A stretch of DNA of 64,000 bases, from contig JAHDDX010000006.1 of assembly GCA_020629135.1 (NCBI GenBank), positions 1-64,000 of the forward strand, given 5' to 3'. The notes under the pieces are model-generated. The model had not been told where the DNA came from and did no database searches. It saw only the letters and a program-made list of their open reading frames with translations. The first letter of the stretch is position 1; every line of letters starts with the position of its first letter. Shown here piece after piece: positions 35,032 to 45,647 of this stretch. Source of the stretch: Hellea sp. (GTDB lineage: Bacteria > Pseudomonadota > Alphaproteobacteria > Caulobacterales > Maricaulaceae). The position numbers and the translations under genes are program-made.

Positions 35032-35928
35032 ATGAGCGAAGATCAAGGCATTGATTTTCTAAGAGGTCCATTATTGGTTCTTTTAGGGGGCATTTGTATC
35101 GGTTTCGCGCCGATCGGACTTCGCCTTGGCCTGAGCGATCTTGGCCCGCAGGCAATTGCCATGTGGCGATATCTTCTGGCGGTGCCGCTATTGTTTTTAT
35201 TGACTTTGGTGGCTCAAAAAAGCCTCCCCCGCCGTCCCAATAAACTAATTATTTTAGCCGGCATATTCTTTGCCTGTGATGTGGCGCTCTGGCATTGGAG
35301 TCTGGAAATCACGACCGTGGCTAACTCGACCTTTATCGTGAATTTGGGAAACCTCGGAGTCGGTTTTCTGGCCTGGCTGGTCCTAAAAGAACGCCCGGCC
35401 AATATTTGGTTTATCGCCGTATTGATGGCGCTCATTGGAGCGGCCGCCTTGTCCCAGGGTGGCGGCGAGGCCGGGAAAGGCGCGCTGCGCGGCGATATAT
35501 TGGCCTTTTTCGCGGCAATCCTGGTGTCGGGATATGTGCTGTGTTCAAAAATGGCCCGAAATGAATTAGGCGGGCTGGAGGCTATATTCTGGTTGTCAGT
35601 GGTTGAAGCCTGCGTGGCCGCTCTAATTGTTCTGATTTCAGGTGAATCATTTTTACCGGAAACGATCAAAGGATTAAAAGTACCATTATTTTTAGCCCTG
35701 GTTGTTCAGGTGGCCGGGCAAGGCTTGATCATTACCGGATTGGGCCGCACCCCGGCAGCAATCGCCGGGGTTTTGGTCGTCGTGCAGCCGGTCGTCGCCG
35801 CGGCGGTGGCCTGGAGCCTGTTTGTGGAACCGTTGACTGCCTTGCAAATTGGTGGCGGCATGCTCATTCTAGGTGGTATAATTTTATCACAAAGAAAGCC
35901 GTCTTCTCGTCATGAAAAAACCAGTTGA
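35032..35928 (+). CDS. EamA/DMT-family transporter
   Basis: 298 aa, ten hydrophobic segments, duplicated EamA pattern. Confidence 0.88.
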   Translation: MSEDQGIDFLRGPLLVLLGGICIGFAPIGLRLGLSDLGPQAIAMWRYLLAVPLLFLLTLVAQKSLPRRPNKLIILAGIFFACDVALWHWSLEITTVANSTFIVNLGNLGVGFLAWLVLKERPANIWFIAVLMALIGAAALSQGGGEAGKGALRGDILAFFAAILVSGYVLCSKMARNELGGLEAIFWLSVVEACVAALIVLISGESFLPETIKGLKVPLFLALVVQVAGQGLIITGLGRTPAAIAGVLVVVQPVVAAAVAWSLFVEPLTALQIGGGMLILGGIILSQRKPSSRHEKTS

Positions 35929-36388
35929 AGATCAAACCGATCCGGCCTGGAAACGGGTGAAACAGACGGTGACGCCTTTACGCCCGAACAGCTCAAAACC
36001 GGCAACGCGCAAAGAGTTTGAGGCCCTGATGCGGGTTAAACCTGAACCGCGGATCAAAAACACGCCTCAACAAAACCCGCCCGAGCTGAACCAGGATAAA
36101 AAAGTCCGCCGCGGACGGGTTGAAATCGACAAAAAAATTGACTTGCATGACCTGACAAAAGTCGAGGCTGAGCGCGCGCTCCGCCGGGCATTGGTCCGGG
36201 CCTATAATCAAAATTTGAAAACGCTTCTTGTCGTGACGGGTAAAGGGGTAAGGTTGCAGGGCGTCTTGCGTCAGGCTTTCCCTAAATGGATGAACGATCC
36301 GGATATTCGCCCGATTATTGCCAGCTACTCACAGGCCCATATCCGCCATGGTGGATCCGGCGCCTGGTATATATTTCTTAAGAGATAG
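35912..36388 (+). CDS. Smr-domain protein
   Basis: KIDLHDLTKVEAERALRRALVRAYNQNLKTLLVVTGKG, HGGSGAWYIFLKR. Confidence 0.9.
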   Translation: MKKPVEDQTDPAWKRVKQTVTPLRPNSSKPATRKEFEALMRVKPEPRIKNTPQQNPPELNQDKKVRRGRVEIDKKIDLHDLTKVEAERALRRALVRAYNQNLKTLLVVTGKGVRLQGVLRQAFPKWMNDPDIRPIIASYSQAHIRHGGSGAWYIFLKR

Positions 36389-36437
36389 GCTGCAAATTTC
36401 AGTTGAGCGGCAGAAGTCATAATCGTAGAGAAATTGC

Positions 36438-37697
36438 ATGAATATCAAATATAACCTCCTTTCAGTCTCACTGCTTGTTCTTTTAACTGCTTGCGGGGGA
36501 AGCGGGTCCAGCTCACCGGCCCCAGCACCGGTTGCACCAACGCCGCCTCCCACAACAACGACTCCGCCACCAGCGGCGCAGGATATCGGCCCGCATGATT
36601 GTGTAAACGGAATGGCTGGCGACTTTGCTTGTAACGGATTTGATTTTTCCAAACGAGTTTCACTGGAAGATTTTGGTGCCGGGTCAGGCAATGATATCTG
36701 GGGCTGGACAGACCCGGACGACGGCACAGAATATGCTTTGATGGGACTAAATAATGGGACCGGATTTGTTCGAATATCAGATCCGGAAAACCCGGTTTTG
36801 GTTGGAACTATGGCGACACAAACTGTTGGGGCCAACTGGCGTGATATTAAAGTCTATCAGAATCACGCCTTTGTCGTCGCGGATAATGCGGGCGCTCATG
36901 GCATGCAGGTTTTTGACCTGACACGCCTCAGAGGACAATCTGGAAACATAACATTTACTCCGGACACAGTTTATTCAGGCGTACAAAATTCACACAATAT
37001 CGTTATCAATGAGGACACCGGTTTTGCGTATCTGGTCGGCACGAATACATGTAATGGTGGATTGCATATGGTCGATATTTCGACCCCGACTTCACCCCAA
37101 TCTGCCGGATGTCATTCGACGAGCGGATATACCCATGATGCGCAATGCGTGATTTATTCCGGACCTGACACAGCCTATACGGGCGATGAAATCTGCTTTG
37201 CGTCCAATGAAGATGATGTGGCCATAATTAACGTGACCAACAAATCCGCCACGCAAGAGCTGTCCAGCGTTGTTTATCCAAATTTTGGTTACACACATCA
37301 GGGCTGGCTGGATGACAATCAACAATTCCTATTGGTTGGTGATGAGCTTGACGAAAGAAATGTTCGAGTCCGGACCAGCACGATTGTTTTAGATGTACGG
37401 GATTTGGATAATCCCCAATATCTTTATACCCATCAGGCCGATACGATCTCGATTGATCACAATATGTATATTGTTGGACAAAAAGTTTACCAGGCCAATT
37501 ACAGAGCTGGTTTACGGGTGCTGGATTTCACGGATTTGGCAACAGATAGTTTTACGGAATCGGCCTTCTTTGATACCTATCCGGCAGATGATGAAGCCTC
37601 GTTTGACGGGGCCTGGAGCGTTTATCCATTTTTTGCCAGCGGTACTGTGATTGTCAGTGACATTAATCGCGGCCTGTTTATTTTAACCCCGCAATAG
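36438..37697 (+). CDS. Choice-of-anchor B family (LVIVD-repeat-like) lipoprotein
   Basis: Lipobox LLTAC, Pro-rich linker, beta-propeller-like repeats (MQVFDLTRL, LHMVDISTP, IVLDVRDLDNPQYLYTH). Confidence 0.75.
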   Translation: MNIKYNLLSVSLLVLLTACGGSGSSSPAPAPVAPTPPPTTTTPPPAAQDIGPHDCVNGMAGDFACNGFDFSKRVSLEDFGAGSGNDIWGWTDPDDGTEYALMGLNNGTGFVRISDPENPVLVGTMATQTVGANWRDIKVYQNHAFVVADNAGAHGMQVFDLTRLRGQSGNITFTPDTVYSGVQNSHNIVINEDTGFAYLVGTNTCNGGLHMVDISTPTSPQSAGCHSTSGYTHDAQCVIYSGPDTAYTGDEICFASNEDDVAIINVTNKSATQELSSVVYPNFGYTHQGWLDDNQQFLLVGDELDERNVRVRTSTIVLDVRDLDNPQYLYTHQADTISIDHNMYIVGQKVYQANYRAGLRVLDFTDLATDSFTESAFFDTYPADDEASFDGAWSVYPFFASGTVIVSDINRGLFILTPQ

Positions 37698-37738
37698 CCC
37701 TAATCGAATTCTGGCAAGGATTTTGCACATGACCCGTT

Positions 37739-38014
37739 ATGAAAAACGGGTCGCGCATTCTTATTTTGTTTTGCTGTTTTATGAGCCTTTTCACCTGCGT
37801 GCAGGTGTTAGATCGATATTCGCTTGCCTATGAGGAGTGTTCACAACTTTGGCGAACAGAAATTGACAGCTCAAAGCAATATCCGGAACAGGTCGAGTTT
37901 GTGAAAGCGCGCTTAACTGAGGATAAGATGATCGCATCTGATAATAAGAGCTGCCCCGGATTATGGCCAGGGCACAAACAAAGACTGGTGTCCGAACTTA
38001 ACGCTATAAAATAA
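37739..38014 (+). CDS. Hypothetical small secreted protein
   Basis: 91 aa with N-terminal signal sequence; 3' end overlaps convergent hslU. Confidence 0.45.
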   Translation: MKNGSRILILFCCFMSLFTCVQVLDRYSLAYEECSQLWRTEIDSSKQYPEQVEFVKARLTEDKMIASDNKSCPGLWPGHKQRLVSELNAIK

Positions 38015-39308
38015 ACTTCGACAAATCTTGATCGCTGGCAAGCTTGCCGACCTGATTGCGTACATATTCAGCATTAATGACCAAAGTCTCGCCGCCTTTA
38101 TCGGTGGCGCTAAAGCTAATATCATCCAAAAGCCGCTCCATGACTGTGTGTAATCGTCGGGCGCCGATATTCTCAATACTGGCATTTACATCGGCAGATA
38201 TTTTGGCAATTTCGGCAATGCCATCTTTGGTGAAATCCAATGTAACATCTTCAGTTTCCATGAGGGCTTTATATTGTTTGATCAGACTGGCCTCGGGCTC
38301 GGTCAGGATGCGGACAAAATCTTCCTCTGTCAGTGCCCGCAACTCAACCCGGATCGGCAATCTGCCTTGAAGCTCCGGCAATAAGTCAGAAGGCTTGGCG
38401 ACATGAAATGCACCGGAGGCAATAAAGAGTATATGATCGGTTTTGACGGGACCATATTTGGTCGCAACCGTCGTGCCTTCGATTAAGGGCAAAAGATCAC
38501 GCTGCACACCTTCTCGGGATACGCTGGCCCCGCGCATTTCAGACCGGGCAGAAATTTTATCAATTTCATCCAGAAAAACGATGCCGTCATTTTCTGCGCG
38601 GTCTATGGCTTCGCGTGTGATCGCTTCATCATCGATAAGTTTGTCTGCCTCTTCGGCCAGTAAGGGTCCATAGGCGTCTCCGATTTTTAACGTCACTTTT
38701 TTGGTGCGTCCCATGCCTTTGCCAAAAATAGATCCAAGATCGATCATGCCCATACCGGCACCCGGTTGTCCGGGAATATCAATGCCCTGAAAAGGAGACG
38801 CCGTGTCAGCGAGCTCTAGCTCGACTTCGGTGTCGTCCAGTTCGCCATTTATGAGTTTAGATCGAAATTTCTTTCGCGTCGCTTCGCCGGCATTTTCACC
38901 CACCAGGGCGTCCAGAATGCGTTTTTCCGCCGCCAGATCCGCCTGGGCCTTAACCTGTTCGCGTTTCATATCTCTGAGCATAGAAATTGAAGCCTCGACC
39001 AGATCTCTGACAATCTGCTCGACGTCTCGCCCAACATAGCCAACTTCCGTAAATTTCGTGGCCTCGATTTTGATAAATGGAGCTTGCGCTAATTTCGCAA
39101 GACGTCTGGATATTTCAGTTTTTCCGACACCGGTTGGGCCGATCATTAATATGTTCTTTGGAGTTACTTCGTTCCGAAGAGCCTCAGGCACACGCCGACG
39201 TCGCCAGCGATTGCGCAGGGCAATCGCAACGGCCCGTTTAGCATCTTTTTGCGCCACAATGTGGCGATCGAGTTCGGATACGATTTCGCGGGGGGAAAAA
39301 TCTGTCAT
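38004..39308 (-). CDS. hslU: ATP-dependent protease ATPase subunit HslU
   Basis: [42 protein letters not shown]. Confidence 0.98.
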   Translation of the reverse strand: MTDFSPREIVSELDRHIVAQKDAKRAVAIALRNRWRRRRVPEALRNEVTPKNILMIGPTGVGKTEISRRLAKLAQAPFIKIEATKFTEVGYVGRDVEQIVRDLVEASISMLRDMKREQVKAQADLAAEKRILDALVGENAGEATRKKFRSKLINGELDDTEVELELADTASPFQGIDIPGQPGAGMGMIDLGSIFGKGMGRTKKVTLKIGDAYGPLLAEEADKLIDDEAITREAIDRAENDGIVFLDEIDKISARSEMRGASVSREGVQRDLLPLIEGTTVATKYGPVKTDHILFIASGAFHVAKPSDLLPELQGRLPIRVELRALTEEDFVRILTEPEASLIKQYKALMETEDVTLDFTKDGIAEIAKISADVNASIENIGARRLHTVMERLLDDISFSATDKGGETLVINAEYVRNQVGKLASDQDLSKFIL

Positions 39309-39382
39309 GACTTGACTCGTTTCATTTTCTTATCCCGCTTTAGATAAGACAATCATTTTGAATTTCAAGGCGAAGACTGTGT

Positions 39383-40696
39383 CTAGCGCGGGCGGAAGTA
39401 AGGATGGGCGATACGGTCCCGCCAATAGGGCCGTTCAAAGGAAAACAGCTTGGCTGTCGTGGCTACAAATATCAGCCAGTTCAGATCATTTTGCGCCAGA
39501 ATGATACTTTCTGACATTGAAAAAAACAAAAAGCTTAGAATAATTAAGATGGCCCAATATGTTTCAACACCGCCATGCTTCATCCGGTTGATCGCAAATA
39601 AAAGTGTGAGCAAATATAAAAACCCAAAAAGGACAACAATCACCACACCGGCCGAAAGCCAGCTTTCGATCCACCCATTATGCGCGGTGGGAATTCCCCA
39701 TTCAAGCTTGGCTCGTACATAATAAGACGGCCCTAATTGATCCATCCAGTAAACGCCGTATCCATGACCCAGCCAGAATTTTTCACGGATCGACGTCATC
39801 AATGAATCCCAGATATCGGTTCGGCCGGTGAAGGAAGGGTCTTTACCGATCAGGCCAAACATTTCTTCTGGGAATGCTAATATCAAAGTCAGGAACACGG
39901 AGATCCCCATGACTGAGAAATACATGAGCGGTATACGCAGCACTGGAAAACGGCGGAAGATCCGTATGGCAATAAACAGACCGATACTCGCCACCGAGAC
40001 CAGCAATGCTGTTTTGGAAGTCGACATTAAAACCAAAAGAAAACACAAAAGGCCCGTCGGCACCCATATCCAGAAGCGGTCAGGTCTCATGGCGAAGGCG
40101 CACATGGCGGCGATCAGACCTCGGGTCATATAGCCGCCCAGATAGTTTTTTTCCACCCAGGGACCGCGCCAGGCACCCTGGTGAATTTCCTGCATCACCC
40201 CTTTGGCAGGCATAACAATCGGGACGATAAGAGATATGACCGCCAGGATAAAAAAGACAAAGGCGATCCTTTGCACCATTTCATTCCAGTCATAGCGGGC
40301 GGCCAGGACCAGACCTGCCAGGGTCGTCATCATCAACGCCACTGATCGACGCATGGTGATGCCGGGGTCATAGGACCACAACATGGAAATGCCGCACCAC
40401 ATAACACACAGCAAAATCAGTGGATTAAATGCGGCAACCCGTATGACCTGTGGCAGGGAGCGCAGCATTAACAGAGCGATCAATAGATAAACAGGATACC
40501 AAAGCAAGCGCGCAAACGGATTTTCATTTTCCAGATCATCCAGATTTGTGAATAAGAGCCCGATAACAGCCCCGCTGAAAAAGATCAGCAGACCGACAAA
40601 CAATAGGGTTTCAACGCCGCCCAACACGCGCATGAAAGTGCGGTCAAAGGCCGCTTCATCTGTGGTGTTATAGGTCGTGCTGACCATAAAGCTCAT
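39383..40696 (-). CDS. O-antigen ligase/polymerase-family (Wzy/WaaL-like) membrane protein
   Basis: 437 aa polytopic; FWLGHGYGVYW...AHNGWIESWLSAGV motif typical of the family. Confidence 0.8.
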   Translation of the reverse strand: MSFMVSTTYNTTDEAAFDRTFMRVLGGVETLLFVGLLIFFSGAVIGLLFTNLDDLENENPFARLLWYPVYLLIALLMLRSLPQVIRVAAFNPLILLCVMWCGISMLWSYDPGITMRRSVALMMTTLAGLVLAARYDWNEMVQRIAFVFFILAVISLIVPIVMPAKGVMQEIHQGAWRGPWVEKNYLGGYMTRGLIAAMCAFAMRPDRFWIWVPTGLLCFLLVLMSTSKTALLVSVASIGLFIAIRIFRRFPVLRIPLMYFSVMGISVFLTLILAFPEEMFGLIGKDPSFTGRTDIWDSLMTSIREKFWLGHGYGVYWMDQLGPSYYVRAKLEWGIPTAHNGWIESWLSAGVVIVVLFGFLYLLTLLFAINRMKHGGVETYWAILIILSFLFFSMSESIILAQNDLNWLIFVATTAKLFSFERPYWRDRIAHPYFRPR

Positions 40697-40763
40697 CCGG
40701 ACAGGCCGGGCGATTCGGCCCGGGGGTTACCTGGTGAGTCTACGCTCAGACATTAAGATTACA

Positions 40764-41828
40764 TTAACCCTGTGAGCCGGGCTTGTAATCTGGGTCATAA
40801 GGCGGCGGAAAAATCGGGAGTTTTGGCAATATTTTGATCAAAGCATTGCGAGCCAAATGCCATCCAGCGCCCAGAAAGATGATTCCACCCCCGAGCAATA
40901 ATAAAGTGATGGCGACGACTTTGCCAAATCCCAGCCCCGTATCCTTCATAAGGTATCCAATGGCAAAACCAGCATATCCCAGTGAGCTGACCAGCAAAGC
41001 GCGTCGATTAATGGCCAGCGCCAGCAGGCCAATGATCAGCACAATACCCAGGATCAAGCCGGCGTCGGTCTGGTCGAGGGTGACCACTGGAACCAAATTA
41101 AACAGCTTGTCCGATTTCAGGGTCACGAACTCGGCGACGAGACCGTGAACCAGAAGTGGGGCGGCAGTCAGGTGCAGCCAAAAGGCATTATCGGCGAACC
41201 GGGTCGTCCGGTGCTTGTCGCGAGTATCGTACCAAAGCGCCACCGCAAAGATAACCAGTCCGGCAAAAAACAAGACCCAGCCAAAATGACTCCCCATCAA
41301 ATCAGGCGCGCCTCGGGCTAAAAGGACAAAAAACACATAAAGCAGCGACAAGGCTATCAGGGCCATACAAAAGGGCAGGCGAACCCTTAGGTAAAAAATC
41401 ATCATGGCGGCAAAAACGGTGAGAGCCACGGCGATATCACTACTAATGCCAAGATCAGGCAAAACCACGGCAAAACCGAGCTGGGAAAATATTAGGAATG
41501 CCATCGCCGTGATCAGGGTCGGTAGATGTTGGCGCTTACGCTTACCAAAATACTCAGCCATTAAGGCCATCAGAATTGCGGAGCCCACGTAATAAAGCCC
41601 GCCGCCCATCAGGGTTGACATGGCTGATAGGCCCAGGGCGAACAGGCCGATTCCGATTGCGATAAACACATCTGAAAAACTGCGCACAAAGCGCATATCG
41701 TCTTCATTGCCGATGACCGCGTCGTTATCAGAAACAGGAGTTTTTGCGCGCATGGCGCGGGCCTGATCCGGCGTTATTATACCGGCCTCTAAGGCCGCCT
41801 CAATCTGTTCCGGGGTCATATCACTCAT
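40764..41828 (-). CDS. DUF2157-like polytopic membrane protein
   Basis: N-terminal EAALEAGIITPDQARAM cytosolic segment then many TMs. Confidence 0.55.
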   Translation of the reverse strand: MSDMTPEQIEAALEAGIITPDQARAMRAKTPVSDNDAVIGNEDDMRFVRSFSDVFIAIGIGLFALGLSAMSTLMGGGLYYVGSAILMALMAEYFGKRKRQHLPTLITAMAFLIFSQLGFAVVLPDLGISSDIAVALTVFAAMMIFYLRVRLPFCMALIALSLLYVFFVLLARGAPDLMGSHFGWVLFFAGLVIFAVALWYDTRDKHRTTRFADNAFWLHLTAAPLLVHGLVAEFVTLKSDKLFNLVPVVTLDQTDAGLILGIVLIIGLLALAINRRALLVSSLGYAGFAIGYLMKDTGLGFGKVVAITLLLLGGGIIFLGAGWHLARNALIKILPKLPIFPPPYDPDYKPGSQG

Positions 41829-41873
41829 GCTGGCAGGTTAGCCCGCAAGCTGAGGGATTGGCAAGCGTTGGGT

Positions 41874-42437
41874 TTAGTCCGCCTCGATGACCTCAATCGT
41901 GAGGTTGTTATTGGTAAAGACACAAATCTGATCGGCAATGGCCATGGCTTTTTCCGCCAGGACCTGCGCGTCGTCCTCATAATCATTCATCGCTAAGGCC
42001 GCAGACAGGGCATAATTGCCGCCAGAACCGATTGCGGTGATCCCGCTATCGGGTTCAACCACATCGCCATTTCCGGTCAAGACAAAGGTCTGATCTTTGT
42101 CGGCGACAATCATCATGGCCTGAAGCTGTCTAAGATATTTATCGGTTCGCCAATCCTTGGCCAGCTCGACACAGGCACGGGTCAGCTGGGTTGGATATTG
42201 TTCAAGCTTGGATTCCAGTCGCTCCAGCAAGGCAAAGGCATCGGCTGTGGCACCGGCGAAACCGGTAATCACATTACCGCCCGCTATGCGGCGTACTTTG
42301 CGGGCGCTGGATTTCATGACCGTATTGCCGGCACTGACCTGACCATCGCCGACCACTACGACCTTGCCGTTTTTGCGGACAGATAAAATGGTTGTACCGC
42401 GCCACTGGCTGGCATCTGCATAATCATGTTGGGTCAT
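41874..42437 (-). CDS. hslV: ATP-dependent protease proteolytic subunit HslV
   Basis: [38 protein letters not shown]; likely start 42437 within ORF 41874..42488. Confidence 0.97.
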   Translation of the reverse strand: MTQHDYADASQWRGTTILSVRKNGKVVVVGDGQVSAGNTVMKSSARKVRRIAGGNVITGFAGATADAFALLERLESKLEQYPTQLTRACVELAKDWRTDKYLRQLQAMMIVADKDQTFVLTGNGDVVEPDSGITAIGSGGNYALSAALAMNDYEDDAQVLAEKAMAIADQICVFTNNNLTIEVIEAD

Positions 42438-42484
42438 ATCCGGCTCCTTAGCTCCAAAAGAAATGGGATGTCGCTCCCATAAGG

Positions 42485-42880
42485 TCAAGAGGTAGAGATG
42501 TTGGTCAGAGCATCAAGGGCATTCTCCAGAAATGCATTTGTTTTTGGCGCCCGCTGGGGCAATTCTGAGAGGCCTGTCCCAAGGCCGTCTCTTGGGATTA
42601 TTACAATGCCATTATGTTTGAGATGGGCAATGACCGGCCGAAGGGCCATTTCTATTGCCTTGCAATTATCTTCAAATTGTTTGTCAGAAAAATAGGCGTC
42701 TGCGGCACGCGAAGGTTTAACTTTGGTCGGGATACCGTTTGCGTTGGGTTCGCCTCGCATTTCCTTTGCCTGTCCGCCCAGGCCGCGTTTCTGCAGGTTG
42801 TCCCCAAACAGGTAGAGCACGTCGGGATTGGATTTTAGGTCAGACCTGAAAATAAATTTTTGAAACAGAACGGGCATCAA
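42485..42880 (-). CDS. Uncharacterised protein of a family also recalled from phages
   Basis: [37 protein letters not shown] ... [21 protein letters not shown]; coupled start/stop with neighbours. Confidence 0.6.
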   Translation of the reverse strand: MMPVLFQKFIFRSDLKSNPDVLYLFGDNLQKRGLGGQAKEMRGEPNANGIPTKVKPSRAADAYFSDKQFEDNCKAIEMALRPVIAHLKHNGIVIIPRDGLGTGLSELPQRAPKTNAFLENALDALTNISTS

Positions 42881-43185
42881 CCCTCTTTATGTTTACGGGC
42901 TTCAAAGGCAGCGAGCTGTTCTTGGGTGGCTTTGGGCTGGTGATTGGTTTTCCAGTCTGCATAAGGCATGCCGTAAACGCGTTCACGGGCCTCCATATCT
43001 GATAGTTCGATGCCCGCATTATCAGCGGCGGCTTTATACCATTTGGACAGGCAATTGCGACAAAACCCGGCCAGAATCATCAGGTCAATATTCTGAACGT
43101 CTTTATTGGCATCTAGATGTTTCAATAGACGCCGAAATGCGGCCGCGTCGAGCTGGTCTTTTTGTGTTTGGGTTAGCTCAGTCAT
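42877..43185 (-). CDS. DUF1244-family protein
   Basis: AFRRLLKHLDANKDVQNIDLMILAGFCRNCLSKWY, GMPYADWKTNHQ. Confidence 0.88.
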   Translation of the reverse strand: MTELTQTQKDQLDAAAFRRLLKHLDANKDVQNIDLMILAGFCRNCLSKWYKAAADNAGIELSDMEARERVYGMPYADWKTNHQPKATQEQLAAFEARKHKEG

Positions 43186-43386
43186 TTATTTATCCAGCTT
43201 TCGCGCTTCTTCAATCAGCATGATCGGGACGCCTTCACGGATTGGATAGGCAAGTTTTGATTTTTTGCAGATTAGTTCCTGAGCCTCACGGTCATAGGTA
43301 AGGGGGCTGCGCGACTTGGGGCAGACCAGCGCATTTAGCAACATGGGATCAATGATTTGGGCGTCGGCTTTGTCTGATGGGCTCAT
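43186..43386 (-). CDS. Trm112-family protein
   Basis: [17 protein letters not shown]...[25 protein letters not shown]. Confidence 0.9.
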   Translation of the reverse strand: MSPSDKADAQIIDPMLLNALVCPKSRSPLTYDREAQELICKKSKLAYPIREGVPIMLIEEARKLDK

Positions 43387-43393
43387 TTTATAC

Positions 43394-44071
43394 CTATTGT
43401 GTGGTCGCGCTATTATCGCCGCCCGGATGGGTCGCGTAAAGATGCATCAGTCCGATCAATAGACGTCGGCGATCCTCAGTTGTTTGGGCCTCAAGCAAAG
43501 ATTGTTTGTCCTCGGGCTTAAAGGGGCTGATCATGGCGGCCTGATCAATCAGGCGAGGCAGGGGAATTTCGGCCAGACTGTCCCAATCTACTTGTACGCC
43601 TAAAGCCCGGGCGAAGTTTTTCATCGCGATGGTCAGAGCGTTTCGTGCCTCTCCGCCTTTATCGCTGATCGCTTCGGGCATGTTTTCTGGCATGTGGAAA
43701 TCTATATCGCCTTCATACGGTGCAAAGCTGATGCGGGCTTGCCGATAAGGTTTGTCCTGAGGCAGTTCTTCAATGATTTCAAAACGCTTTAATCCTCTGA
43801 GCACGACGAGGTATCGACCGTCTTCCGTTTCGGAAAACTGGGTGATACGGCCAAGTCCGCCGATTAATTTCAGGCCGCGATCATCGCTTTGCACCATGCC
43901 GATCAGGCGCTCGTTTTTCAAAGCGTCGTCAATCATATTGAGATAGCGCGGCTCAAAAATATTGAGCGGCAGGTCACAACCCGGCAACAACATGGTGCCG
44001 GACAAGGGAAACAAAGCCACCGTGTTCGGTGTCGTGCGTTTGGTCAAGGCTTTGTAATGAGCGCTCATCAA
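43394..44071 (-). CDS. LON peptidase substrate-binding (N-terminal) domain protein
   Basis: [58 protein letters not shown]. Confidence 0.9.
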   Translation of the reverse strand: MMSAHYKALTKRTTPNTVALFPLSGTMLLPGCDLPLNIFEPRYLNMIDDALKNERLIGMVQSDDRGLKLIGGLGRITQFSETEDGRYLVVLRGLKRFEIIEELPQDKPYRQARISFAPYEGDIDFHMPENMPEAISDKGGEARNALTIAMKNFARALGVQVDWDSLAEIPLPRLIDQAAMISPFKPEDKQSLLEAQTTEDRRRLLIGLMHLYATHPGGDNSATTQ

Positions 44072-44955
44072 GCAAATAGAATAGAGGACAGACGCCGACG
44101 TCCGTCAATGGATACTTCAGATTCCGTACCTTCAGCCTCAAAAATGGTGAGCAGGAACTTCCGCGCGGCCTCATCATCATGCATGCGGTCTTTACCGACG
44201 GAATAAATCAGGTGATTGACCGCCTCAGCATTTCGGCCCGCCCCCGCGAGGGCCTTAGCCAGCTCTAACCGGGCGTCCAGATCGTCAGGGTTTTGCTCTA
44301 CCTTGGCAATAAGTTCAGCGGTTTCATCCGCTTCGGGCGCTTCGGCTTTGAGCGAGATTTGTGAACGGATTGCGGCGATTTCCGGATGTTCAGCAATAGC
44401 TTCCGGCACGGCGGCGATAATTTCCGCGGCCCCGTCTTCATTGCCGCTATCTAGATAAACCCGGGCCAGACCGGCATGGGCTTCGGCGCATTCGGGGTGC
44501 AATTGCAGGGCATTGGCAAAATCCTGAGCTGCCCCGCCCGGATCGCCCGCGGCCAGACTGTCTTTGGCTCGACTGACCAGTTCCAACGCCTCGGCAGCCG
44601 GATCACTTGCTCCGGTTAGGCGCCCGACAAATTTCTTAAGTTCGCTTTCGGGCTGTCCGCCCATAAAGCCGTCCACCGGTTGACCATCCTTAAAGGCGAA
44701 AACGGCGGGGATAGATTGCACGCCGAGCTGACCGGCCACACCCGGATTTTGATCAATATTGATTTTGACCATTTTTACTTTACCGTTTTCGGCTTTCACA
44801 ACCCGTTCCAGCGCCGGCATGAGCTGCTTACAAGGGCCGCACCACGGGGCCCAGAAGTCGACGATGACTGGCGTCTCTTTGGAGGCCTCTATAACATCGG
44901 CCATAAAACCCATGTCTGACCCGTCTTTGATCACATCAATTGTGGCTTCGGTCAT
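44068..44955 (-). CDS. Thioredoxin-TPR co-chaperone (YbbN/CnoX-like)
   Basis: DFWAPWCGPCKQLMPALE, then tetratricopeptide-like region. Confidence 0.9.
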   Translation of the reverse strand: MTEATIDVIKDGSDMGFMADVIEASKETPVIVDFWAPWCGPCKQLMPALERVVKAENGKVKMVKINIDQNPGVAGQLGVQSIPAVFAFKDGQPVDGFMGGQPESELKKFVGRLTGASDPAAEALELVSRAKDSLAAGDPGGAAQDFANALQLHPECAEAHAGLARVYLDSGNEDGAAEIIAAVPEAIAEHPEIAAIRSQISLKAEAPEADETAELIAKVEQNPDDLDARLELAKALAGAGRNAEAVNHLIYSVGKDRMHDDEAARKFLLTIFEAEGTESEVSIDGRRRLSSILFA

Positions 44956-45000
44956 GATAAAATCCTTTGTTGCGCGCCCAAGATGGGCGTGAATGGCCCT

Positions 45001-45501
45001 CTATTCAAGGGCTGTGAAATCCATAATCACGGGATCGTGTCCAGTGGCCTTGGCGAACTTGATCATATCAGTGCTCGAGATCGCGGTCGTGGCGTCATTC
45101 AGCAGGGGATGAAAGTTTACAATATCGGCTTCGGCCAGGGTTTTATCGATCACCAAAGTAACATTTTGGTCTGTGTCATTGATGACAGAAAACAAGGTGA
45201 CGGATCCGGGCACGACACCGAGATATTCCAGTAAAGGCTCTGGCTTTCCAAAAGACAGTCGCTTACAGCCCAACACCGGATGCAGGCGGTTGACCTTGAC
45301 CTGGGCATGGGCCTCGGCACAGACTAGAAAAAACCGGCCGTTCTTGTCTTTCAAAAACAGGTTTTTGGTATGCGCCCCGGGCATATCGGCTTTGATCTCG
45401 GCACTTTCTTCGACGGTAAAGACCGGTTTGTGGTCTTTGGTTTTGTGAGAAATGTCCTGAGCCTCAAAAAAATCAAATAAATCCTGACGGGTTGCGGGCA
45501 T
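45001..45501 (-). CDS. Prolyl-tRNA deacylase (ProX/YbaK family)
   Basis: HTKNLFLKDKNGRFFLVCAEAHAQVKVNRL, PGSVTLFSVINDTDQNVTLVID. Confidence 0.88.
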   Translation of the reverse strand: MPATRQDLFDFFEAQDISHKTKDHKPVFTVEESAEIKADMPGAHTKNLFLKDKNGRFFLVCAEAHAQVKVNRLHPVLGCKRLSFGKPEPLLEYLGVVPGSVTLFSVINDTDQNVTLVIDKTLAEADIVNFHPLLNDATTAISSTDMIKFAKATGHDPVIMDFTALE

Positions 45502-45647
45502 AATATATTTCCTTCGATTTGACCCCTCGCCTAATCAAAGACAGAGCGAAGTTCAAGCCTATCTGTAATCGTTATATTGCTGTCTGACCTTATATATAAT
45601 AGACCCGCGAAGATAAGGCTTACGAGCCAAAGCAGGCGAGTGAATTT

